NCBI GenBank assembly: GCA_021842465.1
Contig: JAKBZN010000003.1
Span: forward strand, 1 to 45,781
Source of the DNA: Pseudomonadota bacterium
GTDB lineage: Bacteria > Pseudomonadota > Gammaproteobacteria > Burkholderiales > Burkholderiaceae_F
Direction: 5' to 3'
DNA: 45,781 nt
In this document: positions 26,105 through 39,014 of the stretch, one piece after another
Position numbering within the stretch: position 1 is the first letter of the stretch
Layout: the number at the start of each line of letters is the position of its first letter
Position numbers and translations under genes: made by a program
The notes under the pieces: model-generated
What the model was told of the DNA's origin: nothing
Database searches by the model: none
What the model saw: only the letters and a program-made list of their open reading frames with translations

Positions 26105-27399
26105 TCGAAAGCCCTCCACACCTTGTAAGCATCGGTCATCAATCCAAACAGGGAACGCCGCGCGCGAAATCCTTTTCGGACCTGGCGCTCCTTGGATTTC
26201 TTGTCGGACCCGTCCACATGAAGCAGCGTATGCGCCGCCTCGCTGAACATCTCCGGATAGTCGGTGAAGAACTGCGGGTTATCGTGCAGAATTTCCGGCA
26301 TGTTGCGATACTTCCTGAGATCCTTCATCACGAAGCTCTCGTCGAGTTTGGCACGGTAGCGGGCGAGGTTCGCCCCGGAAAACGGCTTTCCCTCCCGCGC
26401 GAGTTCGATCACCGTCTCCGCGGCAAGACGGCCGCTGGTCATGGCGAGGTTGGAGCCTTCCCGATGAACGGAATTGACCAGCATCGCCGCGTCGCCGACG
26501 ACCATCCAGCCATCCCCGTAGAGTTGCGGAACCGACTTGTATCCACCCTCCGGAATCAGGTGTGCGCAATATTCCTTCATTTCGCCGCCATCGAGCAGCG
26601 GGGAAATCGCGGGATGCGATTTCATCTGCTCGAGAAGATCGTAGGGGGAGACCTTCTGGCGTTTGAAATCGGACAGCAGGCAACCCACCCCGACCGTGAT
26701 CGATTCCTTGTTGGTGTACAGAAATCCTGTTCCGGCCATTCCCCGCGTGATCTTTCCCATCATCTCGATGACCACTCCCGCGTCGCCCGAGACATTGAAC
26801 CGGCTCTCCACCGTTTCCTGGGGCAGAAAGTGGATTTCCTTGACCGCCAGCGCCACCTCGGCGGGCTTCAATTCGGGCCGAAATCCGGCCTTGCGCGCCA
26901 GCGCGGAATTCACGCCGTCGGCGAGAATCACAATGTCGGCGTACACCGTTCCACCCACGCGATCGGTCTGGACGCCGACCACCCGCCCGCCATCGAGAAG
27001 GAGATCGCGCACCGTGGTCTCGCAAATCAATAGCGCGCCGGCCTGCTGCACCTTTTCCGAAAACCACTTGTCGAACTGGGCGCGAAGAATCGTATAGCGA
27101 TTGTAGGGAGGACGGTTGAACCGGTCGGAGCGGTAGTGCGAGCCGACGAACGAGTCGTCGTCGAGGACCCACATCCGCTGCTCGATAATGTGCCGCTCAA
27201 GCGGCGCATCGTCGCGAAAGTCCGGAATGATCCGTTCCAGCGCGTCTGAATAGAGGATCGCGCCCTGCACGTTCTTCGATCCCGACGTCTCTCCGCGTTC
27301 GAGTTGCAGGACATCCAGTCCGGCTTTCGCCAGGGTGTATGCCGCCGCGTTTCCGGAGGGGCCGCCTCCGACCACGATTGCATCGAATTTTGTCGCCAT
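26101..27399 (-). CDS. fixC: Electron-transfer flavoprotein-quinone oxidoreductase FixC
   Basis: 432 residues from ATG 27399. FAD-binding motif [32 protein letters not shown] at the N-terminus, substrate/FAD motif [13 protein letters not shown], and [25 protein letters not shown]-like C-terminal FAD region. The geranylgeranyl-reductase/ETF-QO fold receives electrons from FixAB and passes them to quinone and to FixX. Follows fixB by 13 bases. Confidence 0.96.
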   Translation of the reverse strand: MATKFDAIVVGGGPSGNAAAYTLAKAGLDVLQLERGETSGSKNVQGAILYSDALERIIPDFRDDAPLERHIIEQRMWVLDDDSFVGSHYRSDRFNRPPYNRYTILRAQFDKWFSEKVQQAGALLICETTVRDLLLDGGRVVGVQTDRVGGTVYADIVILADGVNSALARKAGFRPELKPAEVALAVKEIHFLPQETVESRFNVSGDAGVVIEMMGKITRGMAGTGFLYTNKESITVGVGCLLSDFKRQKVSPYDLLEQMKSHPAISPLLDGGEMKEYCAHLIPEGGYKSVPQLYGDGWMVVGDAAMLVNSVHREGSNLAMTSGRLAAETVIELAREGKPFSGANLARYRAKLDESFVMKDLRKYRNMPEILHDNPQFFTDYPEMFSEAAHTLLHVDGSDKKSKERQVRKGFRARRSLFGLMTDAYKVWRAFE

Positions 27400-27412
27400 G
27401 ATGCCGCCTTCC

Positions 27413-28501
27413 TCAAACTGCGATCTTCGCCACCGCCAAATTCTGGCGGAAGGCCTCGGTCAACGCCGGCAAAATCGTCATCGCATTGCCGACGACTCCG
27501 TAGGTTGCAAAATCGAAAATCGGCGCATTCGGGTCGCTGTTGATCGCCACGATCACATCCGATCCCTCCATGCCGACCCGGTGCTGCACCGCTCCGGAGA
27601 TGCCGGCCGCGATATACAGTTTCGGTCGAACGGTCTTCCCCGACTGACCGACCTGCCGGTCGGCTTCGACCCACCCCGCCTGGACGACCGGACGGGATGC
27701 GCCGACTTCCGCGCCCAGCATCATTGCCAGGTTCCAGATCAACTGAAAATTGTCTGCAGTCTTCATTCCCCGGCCGCCCGCGACGATGACGTCGGCGAAG
27801 GACAGTTGCGGTTTTCCTTGCAGGTTATCGGGAATGTAGTCGAGAACTTTCGTCACGATCTGGGATTCGACCAGTCCCAGCGGATGGTCGATCACCGTTC
27901 CCTTGCGAGACGGATCGCGATCGGGCATTGCCATTACCCGGGGGCGTACCGTCGCCATTTGCGGACGGTAATTGAGGGTGAGAATGGTGCAGAGCAGGCT
28001 GCCGCCGAACGTCGGTCGCGATGCGGCGAGGCTGCGATTCTCCATGTCGATCGCCAGATCGGTGCAGTCCGCGGTCAGTCCGGTTTGGAGCGTCGTCGCG
28101 ACGCTCCCCGCGAGATCGCGTCCTTGGGTCGTGGCGCCCAGCAGGAGGATCTCCGGCTGGTACCGTTCGACGAGATCCGTGAGTCCTTTGGTGAACGGCT
28201 GGTTGCGATAGGTTGCGAGCACCGGATCCTCGATCCGATAGCAAAGGTCGGCGCCGTGGTAAAACGCCTCCTCGCAGAAGCGACCGGCTTCCCCGCCGGG
28301 GGCGGCGAGTACGACGCCCGCCAGCGCAACCCCGAGCTTGTCGGCAAGCTTGCGGCCTTCTCCGAGAAGCTCCCACGATACCGGGTGCACTTCGCCGCGC
28401 TCATGTTCCACGAAGACCCAGACACCCTGATAGGCCTTGAGACGCTCGTCGAGTTCGAATTTCCCTTTGGCGCGGCGGACGGGGGTTTTGTCGGCATTCA
28501 C
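27413..28501 (-). CDS. fixB: Electron-transfer flavoprotein alpha subunit FixB
   Basis: 362 residues from GTG 28501 (AAGGAG upstream). N-terminal ETF domain ([24 protein letters not shown]) and C-terminal FAD domain ([70 protein letters not shown]). With FixA it forms the bifurcating ETF. 12 bases separate it from the fixA stop. Confidence 0.96.
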   Translation of the reverse strand: MNADKTPVRRAKGKFELDERLKAYQGVWVFVEHERGEVHPVSWELLGEGRKLADKLGVALAGVVLAAPGGEAGRFCEEAFYHGADLCYRIEDPVLATYRNQPFTKGLTDLVERYQPEILLLGATTQGRDLAGSVATTLQTGLTADCTDLAIDMENRSLAASRPTFGGSLLCTILTLNYRPQMATVRPRVMAMPDRDPSRKGTVIDHPLGLVESQIVTKVLDYIPDNLQGKPQLSFADVIVAGGRGMKTADNFQLIWNLAMMLGAEVGASRPVVQAGWVEADRQVGQSGKTVRPKLYIAAGISGAVQHRVGMEGSDVIVAINSDPNAPIFDFATYGVVGNAMTILPALTEAFRQNLAVAKIAV

Positions 28502-28513
28502 GACCGTCTCCTT

Positions 28514-29362
28514 TCAGCGATCCGCCCGGTGTCCGAGCGACTCCGCAATCTTCTGGTGTTGGGTGAAAATTCGGGACACCAGCGTGATCGAAAGGTCGCG
28601 CGGATCGTCGCCATCGGTCTGGATCATCTGCGCCCGGGTTGCCCTCGGCTGCGGCGCAAACACCTTGCTCACCACGGTCGGTGAACCCTTCAAGCCGATC
28701 TTGCTCACGTCCTCGATTCCCGCGGCGACGCGGTCCCATGGCTGAACCTTGTAGCGCGCGGCACGGAACATGTTGTCCATGGTGGCAAAACGCATTTCGT
28801 TGGTTCCCTCCAGCATCGTGATCAGACACGGGAGTTGCGTTCGCAACACTTCCACGCCACCCTCCGCGCGCCGCTCGACCTCGATCGTCTTCGACACGAC
28901 GTCGAGCGCGCGAATCTTCGAGATGTAGGTCAAGAGCTGTAGATTGAGCCGCTTGGCAACGCCGGGGCCGACTTGGGCGGTGTCGCCGTCGATGGTCTGC
29001 TTGCCCGCGAACACCACATCGACGGCGTGCGTTTCGTGGATCCGGGTGATCGCCGATGCGAGGGCGAACGAAGTCGCAAGGGTATCGGCACCGGCAAATG
29101 CCCGGTCCGTTACCAGGATCGCATCGTCGGCGCCGAAGGAGATGCACTTGCGCAATGCCGCGTCCGCCTGCGGCGGGCCCATCGTGATGACGGTTACGCG
29201 TCCGCCGTGCTCATCCTTGAGCCGCAGGGCCTCTTCCAGCGAAAACAGATCGTACGGATTGACGATCGCCGGAACCCCTTGGCGCATGATGGTGTTGGTG
29301 ACCGGATGCACGCGAATCTGCGCACTGTCCGGAACCTGTTTGATGCAAACGACGATATGCAT
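28514..29362 (-). CDS. fixA: Electron-transfer flavoprotein beta subunit FixA
   Basis: 282 residues from ATG 29362. ETF-beta features: MHIVVCIKQVPDSAQIRVHP, NPYDLFSLEEALRLKDEHGG, VVFAGKQTIDGDTAQVGPGVAKRLN and TMLEGTNEMRFATM. In the bifurcating group this subunit oxidises NADH through its FAD. 14 bases from nifW. Confidence 0.96.
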   Translation of the reverse strand: MHIVVCIKQVPDSAQIRVHPVTNTIMRQGVPAIVNPYDLFSLEEALRLKDEHGGRVTVITMGPPQADAALRKCISFGADDAILVTDRAFAGADTLATSFALASAITRIHETHAVDVVFAGKQTIDGDTAQVGPGVAKRLNLQLLTYISKIRALDVVSKTIEVERRAEGGVEVLRTQLPCLITMLEGTNEMRFATMDNMFRAARYKVQPWDRVAAGIEDVSKIGLKGSPTVVSKVFAPQPRATRAQMIQTDGDDPRDLSITLVSRIFTQHQKIAESLGHRADR

Positions 29363-29376
29363 GGCAGGCTACCGTT

Positions 29377-29730
29377 TCAGAGAAATTTGGTCCGTGATGG
29401 CAGGGTGGCGGAGAGCTTCGCGAAGGAAAACCGCGGTCCCTCGGCATCCTGAAACACCTTGAAGACCTTTTCGGTGGCCGCATCGGAGGCGACGAAGTCG
29501 TCGTAGGCGCGTTGCAACAGGGATCGGTAACGGTCTCGCACCGAATCTTCGGGGAGTGCCTCGAGTTGCGGCCGCTCGCGTTCGATATATTGGTGCCACC
29601 GCTTCAGGATATGGAGCCGATTGACATGGACGACCGTCTGTTCATAGCCGATTCCGAAGAACTCCAGGAATTCCTCCGCCGCCGAAAAGCCGGCAAGGTG
29701 ATTTTCCATCGTTGTCGTCCCCGAGGTCAT
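29377..29730 (-). CDS. nifW: Nitrogenase-stabilising/protective protein NifW
   Basis: 117 residues from ATG 29730, overlapping the nifV stop as ATGA; the frame is open to 29991 but that is nifV sequence. NifW binds the MoFe protein or its P-cluster precursor and helps maturation or oxygen protection. Family features: [39 protein letters not shown] and the PRFSFAKL end. Lies between nifV and fixA. Confidence 0.95.
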   Translation of the reverse strand: MTSGTTTMENHLAGFSAAEEFLEFFGIGYEQTVVHVNRLHILKRWHQYIERERPQLEALPEDSVRDRYRSLLQRAYDDFVASDAATEKVFKVFQDAEGPRFSFAKLSATLPSRTKFL

Positions 29731-30860
29731 TGCGATTTCTCCGCGCACGTTGCCCCCTCCAGATAGAACCGTTTCAACTCCGCCGCCGTGGGCGAGCGCT
29801 TGGTCGCGACGGCATGGCCGCGGATGCGTTCCAGAAGCCGCGCGACTTCGGCGCCGCCGGACAGCGTGACCCCAAGTCGCGCGTAGGCATCGATCACGCT
29901 GTGGGATCCGGAGTGCTTTCCCAGCCGAGTACGGTGCCTGCGCCCGACCTCCGCGGGATCGAACCCTTGATAATTGCGCGGATCCTTGCACAGTCCGTCG
30001 ACGTGAATGCCGGCTTCATGGGTGAATGCCGCCTTTCCCACGATGCTCTTATTGGCGGCAACCGTTCTGCCCGAGGCCTGTTCCACCAAGCGCGACATCC
30101 TCGGGAAGTAGTGGGGATCAACGGAGGTTTTCATTCCGTAGATCTGCCGCAAACCCATCACCACCTCTTCCAGGGCGGCATTCCCGGCGCGCTCTCCGAG
30201 TCCGTTGACGGTGGTGTTGGCGTGGGTTGCTCCCGCAGCGACGGCGGCAAGCGTATTGGCGGTTGCCAGCCCGAGATCGTCATGGGCGTGGATTTCCAGA
30301 TCGAGATCGCAGTCGGTTCGCAGACGACGAATCCGTTCCCACGTATGAAACGGATCCAGAATTCCCAAGGTGTCGGCAAACCGAAATCGGGAGGCTCCGC
30401 TTCGCTGCGCAGCGTCGCAACAGCGGGAGAGGAAGTCCCGGTCGGCGCGAGACGCATCCTCGGCACCGACGCCAACGTCGAAGCCGAGGTCGGTAGCCCG
30501 AGGGACCAACTCGCGGATTTGGGCCAGTACCCAGTCGCGCGAACGCCGCAACTTGCACTCGATCTGCAAGTCTGACACCGAAATCGATAGGTGGATGCGA
30601 TCGGCACCGGAGCGCGCGGCGGCTTTCAGGTCCGCTTCGCACATGCGGCCCCATACCGTGGTCAGCACCGGGAGTCGAAGTGCGACGATGGCGCGAATTC
30701 CTTCGATCTCGGCGGCCCCCATCGCGGGAACCCCGATTTCGAGTTCCGGCACGCCTGCCTCGGCAAGCGCGCGGGCGATCGCGACTTTTTCCTCGATGGT
30801 GAAGGCAACGCCGGCCGTCTGCTCACCATCCCGCAGCGTAGTGTCGTGAATCGTAACCAT
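29727..30860 (-). CDS. nifV: Homocitrate synthase NifV
   Basis: 377 residues from ATG 30860 (AGGAG 11 bases upstream). It condenses acetyl-CoA and 2-oxoglutarate to homocitrate, the organic ligand of FeMo-co. Features: [41 protein letters not shown] with the metal-binding Hx[20 protein letters not shown], and [12 protein letters not shown]. First gene of the minus-strand operon nifV-nifW-fixABCX-nifQ with its own NifA/sigma-54 promoter. Confidence 0.96.
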   Translation of the reverse strand: MVTIHDTTLRDGEQTAGVAFTIEEKVAIARALAEAGVPELEIGVPAMGAAEIEGIRAIVALRLPVLTTVWGRMCEADLKAAARSGADRIHLSISVSDLQIECKLRRSRDWVLAQIRELVPRATDLGFDVGVGAEDASRADRDFLSRCCDAAQRSGASRFRFADTLGILDPFHTWERIRRLRTDCDLDLEIHAHDDLGLATANTLAAVAAGATHANTTVNGLGERAGNAALEEVVMGLRQIYGMKTSVDPHYFPRMSRLVEQASGRTVAANKSIVGKAAFTHEAGIHVDGLCKDPRNYQGFDPAEVGRRHRTRLGKHSGSHSVIDAYARLGVTLSGGAEVARLLERIRGHAVATKRSPTAAELKRFYLEGATCAEKSQ

Positions 30861-30934
30861 ATCGGCGATCGCTCCTGATATCCGCGGGGAAATCCTGTCC
30901 TGCGACGGAGAACCCTGTATCCAACGGTATCTCT

Positions 30935-30950
30935 CGCAAATGGCGTGCCA
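30935..30950 (-). promoter_or_regulatory. Sigma-54 promoter of the nifV operon
   Basis: On the minus strand TGGCACGCCATTTGCG: perfect TGGCACG and TTGC with correct spacing, 75 bases before the nifV ATG. Confidence 0.9.
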
Positions 30951-31055
30951 AGCGCAAGCAAGAGATTTTTCCTAGAAAAAACATCTGCTTTGGCGATTCG
31001 GCGTAGCGGAGACCGCACCGCGGTGGTTCGCGGCGGTACGATTTCTGACGCGGTT

Positions 31056-31071
31056 TGTCCGGTTTGATACA
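31056..31071 (-). promoter_or_regulatory. NifA upstream activator site of nifV
   Basis: TGTCCGGTTTGATACA matches TGT-N10-ACA about 106 bases upstream of the nifV -24 element, and only 14 bases beyond the end of the GGDEF-EAL gene. Confidence 0.7.
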
Positions 31072-31084
31072 GGGAAGTGCAGGG

Positions 31085-33199
31085 CTACCGACTTCGGATG
31101 TCGCGCACCGGATCCGGAAGCAGCATTCGTTCGATCGCCTCGATTTCCACGGGGCGGGAGAAGTAGAATCCCTGGAATATCCGACAGCCCGAACGGGCCA
31201 GGAAATCCCGCTGAGCTCGCGTCTCGACCCCTTCGGCGACCACGGTGAGGCCAAGCGCCCGGCCAAGGCTCACGACGGTTTTCACGAGCGCCGCGTCGCG
31301 TTCGTCCAACAGGATGTCGCGTACGAAGGATTGATCGATCTTGATCTGGTCGATTGGCAGCCGCTTCAGAAGCATCAACGAAGAGTAGCCGGTACCGAAA
31401 TCGTCCAGGGAAAACCGGACTCCCTGCTTGTGCAGGACACTCATTTTCAGAACAAGGCTTTCCACGTCGTGCGCCATTGCGCCCTCGGTCAACTCGATTT
31501 CCAGACGGGCAGGGTTTGCCGCGGTCTCCGCAAGGGTCGCCAAAACGTGACTGACGAACTCCTCTTCGTGGAACTCCTTTGCGCTGACGTTTACCGAAAT
31601 CGTAAGGAATTCGGTTGCCGGATTCGATGCCCACGTCGCCAATTGGGCGCAAGCCAATCGGAGAACCAGTCTCCCGATGCCGGAAATCAGTCCGATTTCC
31701 TCGGCCAGCGGAATGAACTCCGACGGGGGAACCAGGCCGCGATCGGGATGCTGCCATCGCAGCAGGCCTTCCGCTCCCGTGGGCTGACCATCGATGTCGA
31801 CCTGCAATTGATAGTGCAGAACGAACTGTTCCCGCTCGATCGCTTCCCGCAATTCGGCTTCCAGCCGAACGCGCTGCGTCAGTTTCGCCTCCATGTCGGG
31901 GCTGAAGAAGCGTACGGCGTTTCGACCCGCGGATTTCGCCCGATACATGGCAAGGTCGGCTTGTTTCAGTGCATCGTCTACCGTGACCCGGTCACCCTGG
32001 AAAAGGCTCACCCCGATGCTCGCGGTGGTGCAAAATGGAACGCCGCCCAGTTCGACCGGATCGGTGATCGCCGTACGAATTTTTTCGCAGACGGCGGCGG
32101 CCTGTGTCCGTGCATTTGTCCGCTCGGTGGAGGACGTCGTCATCCCAACCACGAACTCATCGCCGCCGAGACGGGCGACGACGTCGTGCGCGCGCACACT
32201 GGCAAGTAGCTTCGAGGCGATGGCCTTCAGGAGTCGGTCGCCGACATCGTGGCCACGCGTATCGTTGAGCAGCTTGAATTGATCGAGGTCGATAAGGATC
32301 ACCGCCAGATAGTCCCCAGCGCGCGTGCTCGTCTCCATCATGGTCGCAAGGCGGTCAAATAGCAGAACCCGGTTTGCGAGCCCGGTCAGTTGATCGTGAA
32401 AGGCGAGCTCCCGAATTCGCGCTTCGTTCTTCTTGCGCTCGCTGACGTCCTGGAACGATCCGATGTAATGCGTGGTGTTTCCGTCCTGATCCTTTACCGT
32501 CGAGACCGTCAGCCACTTCGGGTAAATGTCGCCGTTCTTCCTGCGATCCCATACCTCTCCGCGCCACTGCCCCATGCCGAGCACCGAGTGCCACATGGCC
32601 GCGTAAAAGGAGTCATCGTGCCTTCCCGACTGCAGAATCTTCGGGGTCTTCCCGATGACTTCCGCCGCCGCATAGCCGGTGATTTGGGTGAATGCCCGGT
32701 TGACCTTCAAGATCTTCTGGTCGGCGTCCGTGACGACCGTCGCCTCCCCCGAGTCGAACACCACGGCGGCAATCCGTTGCGCATCTTCCTCCCGCTTGCG
32801 CTCCGTCAGATCGGTGAGGAAGGCAAAAATGTTCGCCCCATGACCGGGATCGGCGAACGCGGCAACATGAACCGGCCAAAAAGTCCCGTCCTTCCTCCTG
32901 TGCACCGTCTCGAAAACCCCGTGCCCGATCCGCAGTACCCTGTCGAGGTGGCATTGCATCTCAGCCGGATCGTCGCAAGCATCGAGATCCCGGATGGCCA
33001 TTCGCAACAGTTCACGGCGGGGGAATCCGGATTGGCGCGCGTAGGTATCGTTGACGTCCAGCAGACGCCCTTGGCAATCGATCGTCCAATATCCATAGTG
33101 GGAACCGTCGACGGCTTCGCGACGTCGGCGGGCCGTTTTGCTGATGTCGCTGCAGTCGGCGTTCGAATCGCACTTCGCGCAGATCAAATCATCCGGCAT
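31085..33199 (-). CDS. PAS-PAS-GGDEF-EAL cyclic-di-GMP protein
   Basis: 704 residues from ATG 33199. Two PAS domains (about 30-135 and 145-265; GYWTIDCQGRLLDVNDTYARQSGF and ATVVTDADQKILKVNRAFTQITGY). A GGDEF diguanylate cyclase follows (about 275-440) with intact RLGGDEF and an RxxD inhibitory site (RAHD, five residues before it). The EAL phosphodiesterase domain (about 450-695) has the signature changed to EGLLRW but keeps Glu, DDFGTGYSSL, KIDQSFV and AEGVET. Both activities may be real. No membrane segment, so it is a cytosolic sensor, possibly of redox or oxygen through PAS. It lies next to the nifV operon on the same strand but upstream of its promoter. Confidence 0.93.
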   Translation of the reverse strand: MPDDLICAKCDSNADCSDISKTARRRREAVDGSHYGYWTIDCQGRLLDVNDTYARQSGFPRRELLRMAIRDLDACDDPAEMQCHLDRVLRIGHGVFETVHRRKDGTFWPVHVAAFADPGHGANIFAFLTDLTERKREEDAQRIAAVVFDSGEATVVTDADQKILKVNRAFTQITGYAAAEVIGKTPKILQSGRHDDSFYAAMWHSVLGMGQWRGEVWDRRKNGDIYPKWLTVSTVKDQDGNTTHYIGSFQDVSERKKNEARIRELAFHDQLTGLANRVLLFDRLATMMETSTRAGDYLAVILIDLDQFKLLNDTRGHDVGDRLLKAIASKLLASVRAHDVVARLGGDEFVVGMTTSSTERTNARTQAAAVCEKIRTAITDPVELGGVPFCTTASIGVSLFQGDRVTVDDALKQADLAMYRAKSAGRNAVRFFSPDMEAKLTQRVRLEAELREAIEREQFVLHYQLQVDIDGQPTGAEGLLRWQHPDRGLVPPSEFIPLAEEIGLISGIGRLVLRLACAQLATWASNPATEFLTISVNVSAKEFHEEEFVSHVLATLAETAANPARLEIELTEGAMAHDVESLVLKMSVLHKQGVRFSLDDFGTGYSSLMLLKRLPIDQIKIDQSFVRDILLDERDAALVKTVVSLGRALGLTVVAEGVETRAQRDFLARSGCRIFQGFYFSRPVEIEAIERMLLPDPVRDIRSR

Positions 33200-33271
33200 G
33201 ACATGCGAATCCCACGCTAGCAGACGAGCGACCCGCTCCCCGAAACCGGTTCACCTTCGTGTCCGGTCTCG

Positions 33272-34918
33272 TCATGAATGAACGCTCCGGTCGCTTTTGT
33301 GTCGGGGCGAGTCCTCACCGCTCGCGGCCGATGCGCACAGCGACGCGATCAGTTCCTGTGCTTCGACTCGGCTGCGATCGAACGCAGACACGGCGGCCGA
33401 CAGGGACCTGGCTTGCGCCGTCAGTTGGGATGCCGCCGATGCAGTCTGTTCGACCAACGCCGCGTTCTGCTGCGTTGTCCGGTCCATGTTCGCGACCGCC
33501 TCGTTGATCTGGGTAATCCCGGCGGTCTGTTCCGCCGTGGCGGCGGATATCTCCGCGATGAATTCGGCAACCTTTCCGGTCTGGTCTACGATCTCGTTCA
33601 TCGACGCGTGAACTCCGGCGACCAGATTCGCACCCGCCTCGACGGTATGCATCGACTCGGCGATCATGTCCTTGATCTCCCGGGCGGCCAGTGCACTGCG
33701 TTGTGCGAGGTTCCGTACCTCGCCAGCCACGACGGCGAATCCCCGTCCATGGTCGCTGGCGCGTGCCGCTTCGACGGCGGCGTTGAGTGCAAGAATATTG
33801 GTCTGGAATGCAATGCCATCGATCACTCCGATGATTTCGCCGATCCGTCGGCTTGCGACGGTGATCGCGCCCATCGTTTCGACCACCCGGGAAACCGCGT
33901 CACCGCCGCGCTCCGCGGATCCCGAGGCGATGACGGCAAGTTCTCTCGCCTGGCGGGCCGAGTCCGAATTCTGCTTTACGACGCTTGCCATCTGCTCCAT
34001 CGCCGCAGCGGTCTGTTCCAGGCTCGCAGCGGCCTGTTCCGTGCGGGCAGACAGTTCGCCGTTTCCCGATGCGATTTCGGCGCTCACCGTTTCGATTCCT
34101 TCGACCTGTCCGGACACGTCGTAGAGAATGGCGTTCAGATTCAATCCAGATTGGGAAATGGACCGCATCAACATGCCGATTTCATCGACCCGGTTCATGG
34201 GTGGGGCGTCGGTCGTCTGACCGCTGGCTACCCGCTTGCCTTGTCCCGCGACGACGGCAAGGGGACGGGCGATCCGCGCCTCCAGAAATAGGTCAAGTCC
34301 GCCGGCCGCAGTTAGCAGGACGGCGATGACCCATGCGAAGGCGCCGGGGGCCAGGCCCGCGGGCAAGATTCCCGCCGCGGAGAGGAGGAACCCGATGGTC
34401 GTCGCGCCCCGTATTTGCCAACGGACCGGCATCCACCGCAATGCCGATCGCCAGGACCGCAAACCGGTGTGGACAAGGATTCCCTTGTGAATTCGTTTTC
34501 CTCCTTCGCGTTTCTCCCGCATCGCCGCATAGCGCGCTTCGGCTTCGTCGACTTCGGCGCGGGTCGGTTGGGTGCGCACGGAGATGTACCCGATGAGTTT
34601 CCCGTCACGCCGCTGCGCCACGGCATTGGCACGCACCCAATAGTGATCGCCGTCCTTGCGCCGGTTCTTCACGAGCGCACTCCAGGGCTCCCCTTCGCGA
34701 ATCGTCGACCACATGTCGGCAAAGGCTTCGGGTGGCATATCGGGGTGGCGCACGATGTTGTGTGCCTTGCCCATCAGTTCCTCGCGGGCGAACCCGGAGA
34801 CGTCCACGAATGCGGAATTCGCGTAGGTCAGCCGACCCTCCGGATCGGTCGTGGACATGAGGGTTGCGCCCTCGGGAAACGGATATTCGCGCTGCGTAAC
34901 CGGCAGATTCTTACGCAT
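33272..34918 (-). CDS. Aer-like PAS-containing methyl-accepting chemotaxis protein
   Basis: 548 residues from ATG 34918 (GGGAG upstream); longer open frame to 35050 is unlikely coding. The N-terminus [24 protein letters not shown] and [17 protein letters not shown] are typical of the Aer aerotaxis receptor PAS domain, which binds FAD and senses redox state. Then two membrane segments around 175-220 ([33 protein letters not shown]), a HAMP region and the signalling hairpin ([39 protein letters not shown]). No C-terminal CheR-binding pentapeptide (ends in SDRSVHS). Probably guides cells to suitable oxygen levels, of use to a diazotroph with oxygen-sensitive NifA. Confidence 0.92.
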   Translation of the reverse strand: MRKNLPVTQREYPFPEGATLMSTTDPEGRLTYANSAFVDVSGFAREELMGKAHNIVRHPDMPPEAFADMWSTIREGEPWSALVKNRRKDGDHYWVRANAVAQRRDGKLIGYISVRTQPTRAEVDEAEARYAAMREKREGGKRIHKGILVHTGLRSWRSALRWMPVRWQIRGATTIGFLLSAAGILPAGLAPGAFAWVIAVLLTAAGGLDLFLEARIARPLAVVAGQGKRVASGQTTDAPPMNRVDEIGMLMRSISQSGLNLNAILYDVSGQVEGIETVSAEIASGNGELSARTEQAAASLEQTAAAMEQMASVVKQNSDSARQARELAVIASGSAERGGDAVSRVVETMGAITVASRRIGEIIGVIDGIAFQTNILALNAAVEAARASDHGRGFAVVAGEVRNLAQRSALAAREIKDMIAESMHTVEAGANLVAGVHASMNEIVDQTGKVAEFIAEISAATAEQTAGITQINEAVANMDRTTQQNAALVEQTASAASQLTAQARSLSAAVSAFDRSRVEAQELIASLCASAASGEDSPRHKSDRSVHS

Positions 34919-35210
34919 GACCGCGCTCCCAAGGGGAGGGCGACGGACGCCGCATGCGCACCGCCTGGGTGCGCATGCAATCGAGGCGGGCGGTCCCGCG
35001 GGTGCCGACGATTTGCGACGAGGTTCGGACGTTGTCCGACAATGGCGCAATATTCTGTATTCTTGCGTTCAAGATCGCCTCCTGAGGTGTGCGGCGATCA
35101 CAAGGGAAGCAAGTTTTACGCCAACACCTTCGGGCCAATTTCGGCAGGCGATCTCGATGCGCTCCGCTTCGCGCGCGGGTCGCGCCGACCGTACCGCGAC
35201 GGAGGAATGC
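34919..35210. other. Divergent intergenic region aer-like / ppsA
   Basis: 292 bases. It contains the short palindrome TTGTCCGACAA (about 35034-35044) and a locally A/T-rich stretch (CAATATTCTGTATTCTTGCG) that could hold a ppsA or receptor promoter, but I cannot fix -10/-35 elements. No sigma-54 or NifA site seen. Confidence 0.35.
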
Positions 35211-37598
<2,388 letters not shown>

Positions 37599-37607
37599 GC
37601 GATGCAC

Positions 37608-37670
37608 GAATGCGCGCCGTGTTTCTCCTCTGCAGGAGGTTGGGTGGCGAGGGGAATCGTCCGCGCATTC
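37608..37670. terminator. Candidate bidirectional terminator ppsA / histidine kinase
   Basis: A 9-base inverted repeat (GAATGCGCG at 37608 and CGCGCATTC at 37662) encloses a hairpin CTCCT-CTGC-AGGAG (37625-37638), between two convergent genes. T-runs are poor, so the call rests on structure and position. Confidence 0.4.
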
Positions 37671-37676
37671 CGCCGA

Positions 37677-39014
37677 TCAGGCCTCGGAGGGTTCGCCCTG
37701 GATCGGCAATTCGAGCGTCACGCATGTGCCGGGATTCCCGGGCGCCCATGTAATGGCCGCGCCGATCGATTCGGCTCGCCGCGCCTGATTCGCCAACCCC
37801 TTTCCGGAAGCACGGCCGACGTCGTTTCGTGAGAATCCCCGTCCGTTGTCCGCGATCACGACGGCGACGCGGCCCTCTGCGACCCAGGTTGCCACCCGGA
37901 TTTCGGTCGCGTCGGCGTGCTGGAGGATATTGGTGAACGCCTCTTGCAGGATGCGCAGGATGTGCAAGGCGTTCCTCCCGTCGAGCCATGGAAGCGCAGG
38001 AACATCCGTGACTTCCCAACGCAGCGCAATCCCGCCGGCCTTCAGCCGGGGGCCCAGGCGGGTCCGCAATGTCGCGAGCAGGAGCAATAGGTCGGCGTCC
38101 ACGGACTCCATCGAGTCGATCACCAGTTTGAGATCGTCAAGGCAGCCCCGGATCATCCGCGCAGCGTTGCCGCGTTCCAGTTCTCCGCGCTCCATCGCGC
38201 GCAATGCGCTGACCAGCGAAGAACCCAGGCCGTCATGCATGTCCTGCATCAGCCGCTGCCGCTCCTCGCTCAGAATGCGTGCACGCTCGATCTCCCGGAT
38301 CCGCGCGTCGGTTTGCACCAGCGTGAACCGCATCGTGATCGACTCCGCCTGAATCCGCGCGTGATGGAGCGCAAAACCGAGGCCACTAAGGAAGGTGGCC
38401 GCGGTGCCGATTCCCACAATGATGCCCTCGCGGTCTCCGCCGTGCATCCACGGCACCGGAATCAGGAGACACAGCGCCGTGGAGAACGCCGCATAGACCG
38501 GCAGGTAGCCGGACAGGGCGACCGCCGAGCTGACCACCAGCAGGTATTGGCAAGTCAGCAGGGCAAACTCCTCCCAGCGCCCCGGCCCCGCATGATTGAA
38601 GACCCAGCCGGCCAGTCCCCAGATGATGCCGACCGCGACGTAGATGGCGGTCAGCGCGCGGACATGGTGCCGCTCCAACCGGATCGAGGGGTCGCTCCAG
38701 GCGCGCAGGAGGTGTCCGCGCAGGACCATCGACAGCGCCAGCGTGCCGAACCACGCCATAAAACCGAGCCGCTCCGATTCATCCCAGAACATCCAGGCGA
38801 TGGTCGCCGCCATGACGGAGCCGCCGTACAAACCGCTGCGCGCACCGTGGAGCACGGACTGCACCATGACCTGGAAAAGCGGTCGCTCGGCATCGGGATC
38901 GGGAATGAGCGCGCGGACGCGGCGGGTCGGATGTTCGTCCATGCGAAGCGTCGGGGCAAGATCCGGAGCCGATCCCTCCACGTCGTCACAGGATGCCGAG
39001 ATGACGGGCTTCAT
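37677..39014 (-). CDS. Membrane sensor histidine kinase, NarX/UhpB type
   Basis: 445 residues from ATG 39014. N-terminal half with about five to six hydrophobic segments (for example AATIAWMFWDE, FGTLALSMVLRG, LTAIYVAVGIIWGLAGWVF, LLVVSSAVALSGYLPVY, IIVGIGTAATFLSGLGF). Then the HisKA_3 dimerisation helix with phospho-acceptor His (RQRLMQDMHDGLGSSL) and an HATPase domain (LQEAFTNILQHADA, VIADNGRGFS, GKGLANQARRAESIGA). The start overlaps the response-regulator gene by 29 bases, so they form a two-gene system. The signal is unknown. Confidence 0.93.
   Translation of the reverse strand: MKPVISASCDDVEGSAPDLAPTLRMDEHPTRRVRALIPDPDAERPLFQVMVQSVLHGARSGLYGGSVMAATIAWMFWDESERLGFMAWFGTLALSMVLRGHLLRAWSDPSIRLERHHVRALTAIYVAVGIIWGLAGWVFNHAGPGRWEEFALLTCQYLLVVSSAVALSGYLPVYAAFSTALCLLIPVPWMHGGDREGIIVGIGTAATFLSGLGFALHHARIQAESITMRFTLVQTDARIREIERARILSEERQRLMQDMHDGLGSSLVSALRAMERGELERGNAARMIRGCLDDLKLVIDSMESVDADLLLLLATLRTRLGPRLKAGGIALRWEVTDVPALPWLDGRNALHILRILQEAFTNILQHADATEIRVATWVAEGRVAVVIADNGRGFSRNDVGRASGKGLANQARRAESIGAAITWAPGNPGTCVTLELPIQGEPSEA

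Noticed and set aside
34851-35210. Longer N-terminus for PpsA
   Set aside because: It overlaps the divergent Aer-like gene start, and ATG 35211 directly after GGAGGA gives the usual enzyme length.
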